A stretch of DNA of 64,000 nucleotides, taken from Pseudomonas sp. NBRC 111124 (lineage in GTDB: Bacteria > Pseudomonadota > Gammaproteobacteria > Pseudomonadales > Pseudomonadaceae). Below the pieces are notes generated by a model, which did no database searches, was not told where the DNA came from, and was given only the letters and a program-made list of their open reading frames with translations. The DNA lies in contig NZ_BCBA01000107.1 of NCBI RefSeq assembly GCF_001320245.1, positions 62,001 through 126,000 of the forward strand, in the 5' to 3' direction. A program made the translations under genes and the position numbers. This document shows, one piece after another, positions 1-8,707 of this stretch (position 1 is its first letter; each line of letters starts with the position of its first letter).

Positions 1-805
1 TGGTCACGACCACGAACATGACAAAGATGTGCCCGGTCTGCAGCGGGTCGATGCCCAAACCCACCTGCAGGTAACTGGGCACCCAGGTCAGGGTCAGTGC
101 CAACGACCAGTTGGCGGCGAAATGGCACAGGTAGTTGCCCAGCACACTGGGGTCACCCAGCAGCCTGCGATAAGGGATGGCCGGTTCATCGGCCTTGAGC
201 TGGCTGGCACGCAGGCGCTCAAGGGTGCCTTCCTGGCCCAGCCGCCACCACAGCAGGCACCACACCAGGCCGACCGCCGCCAGGATGATGAAATTGCTGC
301 GCCAGCCGTAATGCAGGCTGACCCAGGGGATCATCGCCCCGGCCACCAGTAGCCCCATGGCACTGCCGGCATGCAGCAGGGCCACCGGCAGGTTGCGCTG
401 GTGGTTGGGGAACCACTTGTACAGCGCATGGGTGGCCACCGGCGATGCCGGCCCCTCACCAATGCCCAGCAATACGCGGCAGGCGACGATGGCCCACAGC
501 GATGTGGCAAACAGCATCGGCAGCTGGATCAGCGCCCAGAACAGGCCCATGCCCAGCAGCAAGGTGCGGGTGGGCCGCCGGTTGGCCATGAAGCCACCGA
601 TCACCGCCGAGAGGGCGAAGCACCAATGCAGCGCGCCGCCGATCAGGCCGAATTCGGTAGCCGTCAGGCCCAGCTCGGCGCTCATCGGCACCGCCACCAG
701 GCCGATCACCACCTTGTCGAGAAAGTTGACCAGCATCAGCAGCGCCAGCAGCGCGGCCACCCGCCAGGCCGTGCGGGGGTTGGGCAGGGAAGCATCCAAA
801 GTCAT
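1..805 (-). CDS. MFS transporter, partial (3' end outside window)
   Basis: Inner-membrane carrier of the major facilitator superfamily, probably of the anion:cation symporter type that imports organic acids. The frame reads leftward from ATG at 803-805 and stays open to base 1, giving 268 codons, about 60% of a normal 430-450 residue carrier. Alternating hydrophobic segments give six to seven membrane helices. A conserved MFS-like loop (GVGEGP-type, here LLGIGEGPASP) is near residue 105, and VNFLDKVVIG lies in helix 1. It is the third gene of a leftward operon after an acyl-CoA ligase and an acyl-CoA dehydrogenase, so it probably imports the acid that they activate and oxidise. The substrate cannot be read from sequence. 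Confidence 0.85.
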   Translation of the reverse strand, partial: MTLDASLPNPRTAWRVAALLALLMLVNFLDKVVIGLVAVPMSAELGLTATEFGLIGGALHWCFALSAVIGGFMANRRPTRTLLLGMGLFWALIQLPMLFATSLWAIVACRVLLGIGEGPASPVATHALYKWFPNHQRNLPVALLHAGSAMGLLVAGAMIPWVSLHYGWRSNFIILAAVGLVWCLLWWRLGQEGTLERLRASQLKADEPAIPYRRLLGDPSVLGNYLCHFAANWSLALTLTWVPSYLQVGLGIDPLQTGHIFVMFVVVT

Positions 806-869
806 GGCGAATACTCTTGTTATTGTTGTGGGGGTGTTGCCAGAAGGCCGCCGCAACGGCGGCCCTCGG

Positions 870-2033
870 TCAGGCCGGCATCAGCACGCCTTTGGCGATG
901 GTGTTGCGCTGGATCTCGCTGGTGCCGGTGAGGATACGCATCATCCGCGTGGCGCGGAAAATCCATTCCACCGGGTGGCCCTGCATCAACCCGGCGCCGC
1001 CGTGCACCTGCACCGCCTTGTCGGCGATGCGGAACACAGCCTCGGAGACGAACAGCTTGCACATCGGTGCCTGGGTGCGGATATCGCCCCCCGCATCGTT
1101 CACCTGCGCCGTGGCGTACACCATGCTGCGCGCAGCGTGCAGCTCGGTGGCCATGTCGGCGATCATGTGGTTGACCGCCTGGAACATGGCAATCGGTTGA
1201 CCAAACTGCTTGCGGCTGCGGGCATGTTCGATCGACAGGTTGAGGGCCAGGCCGGCCATACCCAGCAGGGTCGGGCAATGCAGCAGGCGATTGAGGGTAA
1301 TGCGCCCCATCGCCAGTTTGAAACCCTGGCCTTCTTCACCGATCAGGTTGGCCGCCGGCACGCGCACCTGATCGAGCACGATGTCACCATGGGCACCGCC
1401 ACCGGACATCACTGAATAGTCACTGTCGATTCGCACACCGGGGGCCTTGAGGTCGACGAAGAATGCAGATATACCCTGGGCGCCCTGCCCCGGCCCGGTC
1501 ACCGCCAGCAGCACCGCCAGGTCCGCGTAGGTGGCGCCGGAGATGTAGCGCTTGCTGCCACTGAGCACAAAGTGATCACCGTCACGGCGTGCCTGGGTGC
1601 GTATGGCGGTCGCATCCGAACCGGCCTCGGCTTCGGTCAGCGCAAAGCACACGGCTTTTTCGGCGCGGCATACCGGTTTCAGAAAGGCCTCGACCTGATA
1701 CGGGCTGGCCACCTTGAACAGGTGCCCGACCCGCGGCGGCCCCGACAGCTCGCCGAGCACATGCGGCGCGAGCATCGAACCGGTCAGCACCGTGGCCTCC
1801 TTTACCGCGCACAAGTCAGCCACGTTCAGGCCGGCGCCCCCCATGCTTTCGGGCAGCATGAAGGTGTACAGGCCTTGCTCGCTGGAGCGCTGCCACACCT
1901 GCCGCAGCACCGCCTGCGGATGGGGCCGAGCCCAATCCAGTTGCGCCTGCTGCTCCAGCGGGCGTACCTGATCGCGGACGAAGCCTTCGATGGCTTCGAT
2001 GATCTGTGCGGCCTTTGCACTTGGTTGATACAT
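870..2033 (-). CDS. Acyl-CoA dehydrogenase family protein
   Basis: FAD-dependent alpha,beta-dehydrogenation of an acyl-CoA, 387 residues, the normal family length. The three usual parts are visible: N-terminal helices, the middle beta domain with CFALTEAEAGSDATAI near residues 130-145 (FAD/substrate loop), and the C-terminal helical domain with RKQFGQPIAMFQAV and VQVHGGAGLMQG. Two ATGs are possible (2037-2039 and 2031-2033); the GGAG at proper distance favours 2033. The canonical catalytic Glu before the GTSEIQR motif (Y-E-G-T) is Thr here (L-T-G-T), and the alternative Glu position of isovaleryl-type enzymes (LERL) reads LNRL, so this is a non-classical subfamily. It lies 15 bp downstream of the acyl-CoA ligase gene. 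Confidence 0.9.
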   Translation of the reverse strand: MYQPSAKAAQIIEAIEGFVRDQVRPLEQQAQLDWARPHPQAVLRQVWQRSSEQGLYTFMLPESMGGAGLNVADLCAVKEATVLTGSMLAPHVLGELSGPPRVGHLFKVASPYQVEAFLKPVCRAEKAVCFALTEAEAGSDATAIRTQARRDGDHFVLSGSKRYISGATYADLAVLLAVTGPGQGAQGISAFFVDLKAPGVRIDSDYSVMSGGGAHGDIVLDQVRVPAANLIGEEGQGFKLAMGRITLNRLLHCPTLLGMAGLALNLSIEHARSRKQFGQPIAMFQAVNHMIADMATELHAARSMVYATAQVNDAGGDIRTQAPMCKLFVSEAVFRIADKAVQVHGGAGLMQGHPVEWIFRATRMMRILTGTSEIQRNTIAKGVLMPA

Positions 2034-2048
2034 GGTCATGCTCCCTGG

Positions 2049-3596
2049 TCAGATACGACGTTCGCTGTGTTGCCAGTAGGTGTCCCGGACCAGGCGGCGC
2101 ACCACCTTGCCATTGGGGTTCTTCGGCAGTTCGCTGACAAAATCGACGCTGCGCGGTTTCTTGAAACCGGCCAGCGCACGGCCGCAGCGCTCGATGAGCT
2201 CGGCGGCCTCCAGCTGCGCCCCGGGCTTGAGCACCACCACCGCGCGCACCGCTTCGCCCCACTGCGTATCGGGCACGCCGACCACCGCCACCTCGAACAC
2301 TTCGGGGAAGCCGTAGATCACCTGCTCCACTTCGCTGGGGTACACGTTGAAGCCACCGGAAATGATCATTTCCTTCTTGCGGTCGACGATGAACACGTAA
2401 CCCTGCGCATCGACCGTTGCCAGGTCGCCGGTGAGGTAGTAGCCCTCACGCATGACTTCGGCGGTGAGCTCCGGCGCGCGCCAGTAGCCCTGCATGATGT
2501 CCGGCCCCTTGACCACGATCTCGCCGACCTCGCCGGGCGCCACATCCTCGAACGCCTCGTTGACCACCCGCAGGTCCGTCTCGAAATAGCACCGCCCACA
2601 GGAGGCCAGGCGCTGATAGTCGCCGTCTTCCACCAGGTGGTCCTGCTCGGTCAGCACCGTCACCAGCGAGCAGGTCTCACCGGCGCCGTAGCCTTGCGCC
2701 AGAATCGGCCCGAACAGTTCGATGGCTTTTTTCACCAGGGCCGGCGCCATGGGCGCAGCGCCGTACATGACCAGCTTGAGGCTGGACAGGTCGAAGCGCT
2801 CGACGCCGGGGTAATTGACCAGCCGGTTGATCATCGCCGGCACCAGAAACAGGCGCGTCACCCGTTCGCGCTGGATGGTCTCGAGCAGCAGGCGATCGTC
2901 GTAGCGGTCCAGCAGCAGGTTGCAGGCACCGACTGCCAGCAGCGGCATGATCTGCATGCCGCTGGCATGGGTGATGGGCCCGACATGGGCCATGACGTCG
3001 CCCGGCCCGGAACGCCGGGTGGGGCTGGCGATACTTTTGCGCACCAGCGCCTTGCGGTTGCCGAAAGACAGCATGGCGGCCTTGAGCACGCCCGAGCTGC
3101 CAGAGGTGTAGTGGAGCACGGCCAGCGCATCATCAGCCGGGTCCAGGCCCGGCGGTGTTTCACTGCCACGGTCGAGCAAGGCGGCATAGCCCAGGTCACC
3201 GCCCTCGCCGTCCAGCACGATGATCTGGCGCAGCTGCGGCAACTGCGCACGGCGCGTTGCCAGCGCCTGGGCAAAGCTGGCATCGGTAATCACGGCAACA
3301 CTGCAGGAGTCTTCCAGCACCCGCACCACTTCATCCAGTGACAGCCGCGCATTGATCGGCACCTTGACCATCGCCGCCTTGTACAGCGCCACTTCCGCTT
3401 CCACCAGCTCGACGCGGTTGGCAGCAAGGATCGCCACATGCTCGCCGACGGCCACGCCCATCGCCCCCAGCCCGGAGGCCAGGCGGTTGCTGCGGCGTTC
3501 CAGCTGGGCGTAGGTCAGGCGCGCCTGGCTGTCCGCCACGGCGAGGTGGTCCGGCCAGTAGCGGGCACTTCGGGTAATGATCGTTCCAAGGTTCAC
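2049..3596 (-). CDS. AMP-dependent acyl-CoA synthetase (class I adenylate-forming ligase)
   Basis: Activates a carboxylic acid to its CoA thioester through an acyl-AMP. 515 residues. Visible motifs in order: P-loop YTSGSSGVLKAAM near residue 168, GYGAGETCS near 307 (the aromatic-G-x-x-E motif), YLTGDLA near 398 (adenosine ribose binding), DRKKEMIISGGFNVYP hinge near 416, and the C-terminal lysine in PKNPNGKVVRR near 497. First gene of the leftward operon; the dehydrogenase and MFS carrier follow. The substrate (short or medium fatty, aromatic or terpenoid acid) is not decided by sequence. The Gly-Val in place of the usual Thr-x-Lys-Gly after the P-loop (GSSGVLKA) is a small departure from consensus. 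Confidence 0.92.
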   Translation of the reverse strand: MNLGTIITRSARYWPDHLAVADSQARLTYAQLERRSNRLASGLGAMGVAVGEHVAILAANRVELVEAEVALYKAAMVKVPINARLSLDEVVRVLEDSCSVAVITDASFAQALATRRAQLPQLRQIIVLDGEGGDLGYAALLDRGSETPPGLDPADDALAVLHYTSGSSGVLKAAMLSFGNRKALVRKSIASPTRRSGPGDVMAHVGPITHASGMQIMPLLAVGACNLLLDRYDDRLLLETIQRERVTRLFLVPAMINRLVNYPGVERFDLSSLKLVMYGAAPMAPALVKKAIELFGPILAQGYGAGETCSLVTVLTEQDHLVEDGDYQRLASCGRCYFETDLRVVNEAFEDVAPGEVGEIVVKGPDIMQGYWRAPELTAEVMREGYYLTGDLATVDAQGYVFIVDRKKEMIISGGFNVYPSEVEQVIYGFPEVFEVAVVGVPDTQWGEAVRAVVVLKPGAQLEAAELIERCGRALAGFKKPRSVDFVSELPKNPNGKVVRRLVRDTYWQHSERRI

Positions 3597-3654
3597 GTTG
3601 TTGTTCTCGTCGACAGGAAGACATCGACGATGCTAAACAGCCGTGTGCGGGCAG

Positions 3655-3668
3655 ATGTAATACAACAT
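3655..3668. promoter_or_regulatory. Candidate operator, imperfect palindrome upstream of the acyl-CoA ligase
   Basis: ATGTAATACAACAT is a partial palindrome (ATGT-N2-TA-N2-ACAT) about 60 bp upstream of the ligase start. The form resembles GntR-family operators. No regulator gene is adjacent within the window, so the assignment is inference only. Confidence 0.3.
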
Positions 3669-3742
3669 TCCGATGCCGGCCATAACGTTATTAGCTGGCG
3701 TCGCCGCCTGGGGCGCCCACAAGGAAGAACCCTGCCGAACCC

Positions 3743-4216
3743 ATGGACAAGACCGAACGTCAAAACCTTAGGGTGAACGTTAAACAGTATTTCGCGATTG
3801 GCTTTTTGATCTGCCTTGCATGCGTTCTCACCTACGGGTACCTGCATAAGCCGCAATTTCCGTCTGAGGTCGTGCTGAAGCAGGATTTCATTGCGGGGCA
3901 ATCGATCTACATCGTGCAGGCTGCCAGAGATCCCGACGAGCCCAGAAGCCTGAGGTTCTACGTCAACGACGGCGACGGCAGAAGTGATGCGACGATGAAG
4001 ACGCTCCTCGCCAAGACCCCGCCTTTCCTGGTCTCGGACACGGACTTGCAAGATGTGGTAATCCAGCGTGTCGCCAACGGCCTGCACATCAAGCTCAAAG
4101 GTGCAGTCTCGCGCTACCGGAGCGACCTTTACCTTGAGGACGGTGATACTTACACCACCTACCGCGTAAGCCTTGAACAAGTCGAAACGCGGCCGCCTTT
4201 GCCGAGCGGTCGGTAA
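3743..4216 (+). CDS. Hypothetical protein with one N-terminal membrane helix
   Basis: 157 residues. Not recognised. A basic N-terminus is followed by one hydrophobic helix at about residues 16-35 (YFAIGFLICLACVLTYGYL), then about 120 polar residues with mixed strand/helix character and no cysteines, repeats or recognisable motif. This fits a membrane-anchored periplasmic domain. It is divergent from the acyl-CoA ligase operon. No strong Shine-Dalgarno is visible before the ATG. Codon use looks chromosomal, so it is likely a real gene. Confidence 0.65.
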   Translation: MDKTERQNLRVNVKQYFAIGFLICLACVLTYGYLHKPQFPSEVVLKQDFIAGQSIYIVQAARDPDEPRSLRFYVNDGDGRSDATMKTLLAKTPPFLVSDTDLQDVVIQRVANGLHIKLKGAVSRYRSDLYLEDGDTYTTYRVSLEQVETRPPLPSGR

Positions 4217-4494
4217 GCAGGGCTCGGCGGCAAATCGGGGTCATTTACGGTCAATTGCACCGGTAACTCTCGACCCAAAGCTGCGGCTGACACAATAACT
4301 TGCCAGAGCAATACCTTTCGACTGGGTTGTATTCGTGCCACGATCAACTGGCGCCTATGGCCGCGTCAGCAAATTTTTCCTGCTCCCCAACCACGCAAGC
4401 TGTTTCGGCGGTGTCCTCAGAACAACAGTAACGGCCTGGTTCCATCCAGCCATGCCTATCGGGGTTAAATGCTTCGCTCAAGGAGGTTAACCAC

Positions 4495-4875
4495 ATGGGT
4501 GTTTCGAAGGCATGGCTGCTGTCAGCCATTTACTCGCTGGAAGTACGTCTGCTTGAACGCGAGGCTCGCCTTGATCGCGACATACTGAACAGCTTGCTGG
4601 CTCCAGATTTTGTGGAATTTGGCGCGAATGGTGCCGTTTGGAACCGAACACAGATCATAGACGCCTTGCTGGAGCAGGACTTTGTCCAGCGTCAGATCAA
4701 CGATTTTCAGATACGCATCCTGTCCGAAAAAGTGGTACTGACCACCTATCGATGCACTGTCCTTAGTCCGAGCGGCAGCAGCGAATCTTTGAGAAGCTCA
4801 ATATGGCGCCAGGTGGGAGACGATTGGCAAATGGCATTCCACCAGGGTACGGCGAGGCAAGAGAATAAAAAATAG
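4495..4875 (+). CDS. SnoaL-like / DUF4440-type protein
   Basis: 126 residues with the NTF2-like cone fold pattern: N-terminal helices (LEVRLLEREARLDRDILNSLLAPDFVEFGANG), then a helix and strands ending in the typical WRQVGDDWQMAFHQGT segment of DUF4440 proteins. Members bind small ligands or act as lyases/isomerases; a function cannot be assigned from sequence. The start is fixed by an excellent ribosome site, AAGGAGG, at 4479-4485. A G/C-rich stretch ending in five T's (about 4891-4914) after the stop may be a weak terminator. Confidence 0.75.
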   Translation: MGVSKAWLLSAIYSLEVRLLEREARLDRDILNSLLAPDFVEFGANGAVWNRTQIIDALLEQDFVQRQINDFQIRILSEKVVLTTYRCTVLSPSGSSESLRSSIWRQVGDDWQMAFHQGTARQENKK

Positions 4876-4964
4876 CGCCAGTTGAATGGCCAGGGCCCAG
4901 AGCCCGGGCTTTTTCCAGTTTATGACGTCCCGTAAGGCGAGGCGGCTCTAAATATCTGCTTTAC

Positions 4965-4990
4965 CATATATTCGAATATGCATATATTCG
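4965..4990. promoter_or_regulatory. ArsR operator region of the ars operon
   Basis: Two perfect direct copies of CATATATTCG (4965-4974 and 4981-4990) with a 16 bp period overlap two palindromes, ATATTCGAATAT (4968-4979) and ATATGCATAT (4976-4985). The site lies 44-69 bp upstream of arsR. ArsR repressors bind A/T-rich palindromes overlapping their own promoter and leave on binding arsenite or antimonite. Confidence 0.7.
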
Positions 4991-5033
4991 GGTTTCCAGA
5001 TATTGGCCGTGCACGCATTCCTCAGGAGGTCAC

Positions 5034-5390
5034 ATGCGGGAAACACTGACTCCCCCCCTCGTTTTCAAATGCCTGGCTGATGACACCCGGGCCCGGATGA
5101 CCCTGCTGATCGCCCGTGAAGGCGAACTCTGTGTCTGCGAACTTACCCACGCGCTGGAGCTGAGCCAGCCGAAGATCTCCCGGCATCTTGCCCATTTGCG
5201 CGAGGCTGGAATCCTGATGGATCGCCGCAAGGGTCAATGGGTGTACTACCGACTGCACCCCGAACTGCCGCAGTGGGTGGACGCGATGCTGAAGGGAGTG
5301 GTCGATGCGAACCAGGAATGGTTGAGCCTCGATGCGTTGCGCCTTGCCGAAATGGGCGAGCGGCCGCAGAGCCCTGTTGCTTGTGCTTGA
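5034..5390 (+). CDS. arsR: Arsenite-responsive repressor ArsR
   Basis: 118-residue winged-helix repressor of the SmtB/ArsR family. The metalloid-binding helix reads ELCVCELTHAL near residues 31-41, with a Cys-x-Cys pair in the position of the ELCVCDL motif. The DNA-recognition helix is LSQPKISRHLAHLREAGIL (near 43-61), and the wing follows (RRKGQWVYYRLH). Start is the ATG at 5034 with CAGGAGGT at 5023-5030. First gene of arsRBCH, under its own operator at 4965-4990. Known role of the family: release of DNA when As(III) or Sb(III) binds. Confidence 0.95.
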   Translation: MRETLTPPLVFKCLADDTRARMTLLIAREGELCVCELTHALELSQPKISRHLAHLREAGILMDRRKGQWVYYRLHPELPQWVDAMLKGVVDANQEWLSLDALRLAEMGERPQSPVACA

Positions 5391-5419
5391 GACTTCCCTT
5401 AGCTGATTGAGTTGTAGTC

Positions 5420-6703
5420 ATGCTGATCGCATTTTTGATTTTCCTGGTGACGATCGTTCTCGTCATCTGGCAGCCCAAAGGCTTGGGCGTGGGCTGGAGC
5501 GCCGCACTGGGGGCCGTCGTGGCGCTGCTGGCGGGCATCGTGAACTTGTCCGATATCCCCGTGGTCTGGCAGATCGTGTGGAACGCTACCGCCACTTTCA
5601 TCGCCGTTATCATTATCAGCCTGCTGCTGGATGAGGCGGGGTTCTTCGAGTGGGCGGCATTGCACGTGGCCCGCTGGGGCAAAGGCAGCAGCCGCAAGCT
5701 GTTCGCCTTCATCATCCTGCTGGGCGCCGCCGTCTCGGCGCTGTTCGCTAACGACGGTGCGGCACTGATCCTGACCCCAATCGTCATCGCCATGCTGCTG
5801 GCCCTGCGCTTCTCCCCGGCGGCGACGCTGGCATTCGTCATGGCGGCGGGCTTCATCGCCGATACCGCGAGCTTGCCGCTGGTGGTGTCCAACCTAGTGA
5901 ACATCGTTTCCGCCGACTACTTTGGCATTGGCTTCAGCGAGTACGCCTCGGTCATGGTGCCGGTGAACCTGGTCAGCATCGCCGCCACCCTGGGAATGCT
6001 GCTGTGGTTCTTCCGCAAGGACCTGCCGCGTACCTATGAACTCGACCAACTGAAGGCTCCCGAGGCCGCTATCCGCGACAAGGCGACGTTCGTTGCCGGC
6101 TGGTGGGTGCTTGCGCTGTTGCTGGTCGGCTTTTTCGCCATCGAGCCGCTGGGCGTTCCGATCAGCGCCATCGCTGCTGCCTGTGCGCTGATCCTCTACC
6201 TGATCGCCGCGCGCGGGCACGTGATTTCTACCCGCAAGGTGCTCAAGGACGCGCCTTGGCAGGTCGTGGTGTTCTCGCTTGGCATGTACCTCGTGGTCTA
6301 TGGCCTGCGTAACGCCGGCCTCACCGACTATCTGACGCAGATCCTCAATGTCTTCGCCGGCTACGGGATCTGGGGCGCATCCCTCGGGACGGGGCTGCTT
6401 GCCGCTGGCCTGTCGTCGGTCATGAACAACATGCCCACCGTGCTGGTCGGGGCCTTGTCGATCCATTCCGCCGAGGCCACCGGCATCGTGCGCGAGGCCA
6501 TGATCTACGCCAACGTCATTGGCTGTGACCTCGGTCCGAAAATCACACCAATCGGCAGCCTGGCCACCTTGCTGTGGCTGCACGTGCTGGCCCGCAAGAA
6601 CATCGTCATCACCTGGGGTTACTACTTCCGCACCGGCATCGTCCTGACGCTGCCGATCCTGCTTGCCACCTTGGCCGCATTGGCCATCCGCCTGAGCTTT
6701 TGA
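5420..6703 (+). CDS. arsB: Arsenite efflux pump ArsB
   Basis: 427-residue inner-membrane antiporter that expels As(OH)3 or Sb(OH)3, normal length for the family. Strongly hydrophobic along its length with about 11-12 helices. The conserved stretch [18 protein letters not shown] lies near residues 110-127 and the second-half repeat [15 protein letters not shown] near 332-346. Starts 30 bp after arsR and is followed 14 bp later by arsC, so it is co-transcribed. It works alone or with an ArsA ATPase; no arsA is present in this window. Confidence 0.95.
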   Translation: MLIAFLIFLVTIVLVIWQPKGLGVGWSAALGAVVALLAGIVNLSDIPVVWQIVWNATATFIAVIIISLLLDEAGFFEWAALHVARWGKGSSRKLFAFIILLGAAVSALFANDGAALILTPIVIAMLLALRFSPAATLAFVMAAGFIADTASLPLVVSNLVNIVSADYFGIGFSEYASVMVPVNLVSIAATLGMLLWFFRKDLPRTYELDQLKAPEAAIRDKATFVAGWWVLALLLVGFFAIEPLGVPISAIAAACALILYLIAARGHVISTRKVLKDAPWQVVVFSLGMYLVVYGLRNAGLTDYLTQILNVFAGYGIWGASLGTGLLAAGLSSVMNNMPTVLVGALSIHSAEATGIVREAMIYANVIGCDLGPKITPIGSLATLLWLHVLARKNIVITWGYYFRTGIVLTLPILLATLAALAIRLSF

Positions 6704-6717
6704 ACCGGAGATACCTG

Positions 6718-7188
6718 ATGAAAGTCTTGTTCATGTGCACCCACAACAGCTGCCGCAGCATCCTGTCCGAGGCGCTGTTCAATCACCTGGCCCCCGAGGG
6801 TATGGAAGCTGTGAGCTCGGGCAGCTTCCCAAGCGGTAAGGTCAATGAGCGGGCACTGAATACCCTGGAAGCCGCCGGTATCCCCTCCGCTGGTCTTTCA
6901 AGCAAGGCCTCGGATGCCTTCGAGAGCACTCCTCCCGACATCGTTGTCACCGTGTGCGACCGCGCTGCCGGCGAAGCCTGCCCGATCTTCTTCGGTCCAT
7001 CGCTTAAAGCCCACTGGGGCCTGGCCGACCCTTCGGCGGTCACCGGGAGTGAGGCAGAAATCGAAGAAGCCTTCCAGACCACACTTGCGAAGATCGATGA
7101 GCGCGTGCGCGCCTTCATTGCGCTGCCTTTCTCGCAACTGAACCAGGACGAACTGAAAGCCGAACTTGCCCGCATCGGCGCGCTCTAG
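6718..7188 (+). CDS. arsC: Arsenate reductase ArsC, thioredoxin-coupled type
   Basis: 156 residues of the low-molecular-weight phosphatase fold. It reduces arsenate to arsenite, which ArsB then exports. The P-loop CTHNSCRS is at residues 7-14 (catalytic Cys7, Cys12, Arg13), and the redox-relay cysteines occur in [10 protein letters not shown] near 80-89, which marks the thioredoxin-linked class rather than the glutaredoxin-linked one. A C-terminal region typical of the family follows. Start at ATG 6718 with CCGGAGATACCTG just upstream; longer in-frame starts run into arsB. Confidence 0.93.
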   Translation: MKVLFMCTHNSCRSILSEALFNHLAPEGMEAVSSGSFPSGKVNERALNTLEAAGIPSAGLSSKASDAFESTPPDIVVTVCDRAAGEACPIFFGPSLKAHWGLADPSAVTGSEAEIEEAFQTTLAKIDERVRAFIALPFSQLNQDELKAELARIGAL

Positions 7189-7210
7189 GCCTGGATCAAT
7201 GGAGACCGAA

Positions 7211-7924
7211 ATGAACGACCACCTGCCAAATGTCCAACCTGAACTGATTGATCTGCCGTCGCTGGAGCGGCTGGCGCCGAAGGATCCTTCCACACACAAA
7301 CCGCGCATCCTGCTGCTGTACGGATCGACCCGCGAACGCTCATTCAGCCGCTTGATGGTCCAGGAAGCTGCGCGCCTGCTGGAAGAGTTCGGCGCCGAAA
7401 CCCGTATTTTCGACCCTTCCGGCCTGCCCCTGCCGGATGACGCTCCGGACTCCCACGAGAAGGTGCTGGAACTCCGCGAGCTGATGCAATGGTCCGAGGG
7501 CCAGGTGTGGTGCTCGCCCGAGCGTCACGGCTCAATGAGTGCTGTCTTCAAGGCGCAGATCGATTGGGTACCGCTGGCCATGGGCGCCGTTCGCCCAACC
7601 CAGGGCAAGACCCTCGCCGTGATGCAGGTTTGCGGGGGCTCGCAGTCTTTTAACGTGGTGAACCAACTGCGCGTGCTTGGCCGCTGGATGCGTATGTTTA
7701 CCATCCCGAACCAGTCCTCGGTGCCGAAAGCCTTCCTGGAGTTTGATGAAGCCGGGCGCATGAAGCCGTCTTCTTTCTACGATCGACTGGTGGACGTAAT
7801 GGAGGAACTGACCAAGTTCACTCTCCTGCTGCGTGATCGCCAGGATTATTTGGTAGACCGCTACTCCGAGCGCAAAGAGTCGGCGGAAGAACTATCCAAG
7901 AGAGTCAATATTCGGTCTATTTGA
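7211..7924 (+). CDS. arsH: NADPH-dependent FMN reductase / organoarsenical oxidase ArsH
   Basis: 237 residues of the flavodoxin-like ArsH family. The FMN-binding loop is [13 protein letters not shown] near residues 35-47, and [20 protein letters not shown] near 98-117 is the second conserved block. The family oxidises trivalent methylarsenicals and reduces quinones or metals. Start chosen at 7211 because GGAG (7201-7204) sits 6 bases upstream; the ATG at 7199 would place the ribosome site inside the gene. Last intact member of arsRBCH before a gene remnant. Confidence 0.93.
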   Translation: MNDHLPNVQPELIDLPSLERLAPKDPSTHKPRILLLYGSTRERSFSRLMVQEAARLLEEFGAETRIFDPSGLPLPDDAPDSHEKVLELRELMQWSEGQVWCSPERHGSMSAVFKAQIDWVPLAMGAVRPTQGKTLAVMQVCGGSQSFNVVNQLRVLGRWMRMFTIPNQSSVPKAFLEFDEAGRMKPSSFYDRLVDVMEELTKFTLLLRDRQDYLVDRYSERKESAEELSKRVNIRSI

Positions 7925-7956
7925 GGTCATGAGCATGTCGCATCCTTACTCATTGA

Positions 7957-8121
7957 AATCGTTGCCCCATCACTCCTGACGGAGTCGTCTGGCCCAACGG
8001 TGGGGAAACCGACTGGACCGGCCTGGCCTCGGCGACATTGATCGGCGTCACCCGTACCGCGCGCAGCATAGTTAACGAAGTAGTTGAACACCTGAACAGC
8101 TTGGAGCAGCCGGATGCATAG
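7957..8121 (+). pseudogene. C-terminal remnant of a deleted gene between arsH and arsN1
   Basis: An open frame without an own start runs from 7957 to a TAG at 8119-8121 and reads like genuine coding sequence (PITPDGVVWPNGGETDWTG, then TARSIVNEVVEHLNSLEQPDA near the end). Its stop overlaps the arsN1 start in ATGcaTAG, as expected for two formerly translation-coupled genes. In P. putida relatives extra genes lie between arsH and arsN1 (memory, not checked). The parent family is not recognised; a flavodoxin-like or oxidoreductase origin is only a guess. Confidence 0.5.
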
Positions 8122-8686
8122 CGGAATCGAGATTCGTGTCGCCAGACCGAAGGATGCAGAAGAGATCCAGATCATCTACGCGCCCATCGTGCTCAACACG
8201 GCTATCTCATTCGAAGAGGCAGTGCCGAGCGTGGAGCAAATGCGTGAGCGGATCGCCACGACGCTGCAAACCTACCCTTATCTGGTGGCTGTGCTAGAGG
8301 GACGGGTAGTCGGCTATGCCTACGCCAGTCAGCACCGGGCACGCGCGGCGTACCGGTGGGCGGTAGATGTGACGGTGTATGTCGCTGAGGGGCAGCGCCG
8401 CAGCGGGATTGCTCGGCAGCTCTATGACGTGCTGCTGCCGGCTCTGAAACAATTGGGATATCGTTCGGCGTATGCCGGCATTGCCTTGCCGAATGAAGGC
8501 AGTGTCGGGCTGCATGAGCGACTCGGTTTCCAGCACATCGGCACGTTTGCGCAGGTCGGATTCAAACTCGATGCTTGGCATGATGTGGGGTATTGGCGGT
8601 TTGATTTCGGTGACGAAGGCCTTCGTCCCGAGGCTCCAATGAGCTTCCTATCCCAAATTCCAATGCCACTTGGAGCGTCCCAATGA
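8114..8686 (+). CDS. arsN1: Arsinothricin N-acetyltransferase, ArsN1 family (GNAT)
   Basis: 190-residue GNAT acetyltransferase of the phosphinothricin-acetyltransferase type. N-terminal IRVARPKDAEEIQIIYAPIV, then the acetyl-CoA pocket VYVAEGQRRSGIARQLYDVL near residues 91-110 (the Q/R-x-x-G-x-G/A segment), and the conserved NEGSVGLHERLGFQHIGTF block near 131-149. Members in P. putida acetylate the organoarsenical antibiotic arsinothricin, and phosphinothricin. The location directly behind arsRBCH supports that role. The ATG overlaps the stop of an upstream remnant, so its original coupling partner is gone. A tail of about 20 residues after the fold is unusually long. Confidence 0.85.
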   Translation: MHSGIEIRVARPKDAEEIQIIYAPIVLNTAISFEEAVPSVEQMRERIATTLQTYPYLVAVLEGRVVGYAYASQHRARAAYRWAVDVTVYVAEGQRRSGIARQLYDVLLPALKQLGYRSAYAGIALPNEGSVGLHERLGFQHIGTFAQVGFKLDAWHDVGYWRFDFGDEGLRPEAPMSFLSQIPMPLGASQ

Positions 8687-8707
8687 GTTTAGCTGTCTTC
8701 CGCGAAA

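Noticed and set aside
1572-3341. Plus-strand open frame of 589 codons over the acyl-CoA ligase and dehydrogenase
   Set aside because: Antisense shadow rich in His/Gln/Ala; both leftward genes are well supported.
4217-4494. Minus-strand frames in the gap between two small genes
   Set aside because: Two short frames (4159-4347 and 4344-4529) have no ribosome sites or family features and overlap the neighbours.
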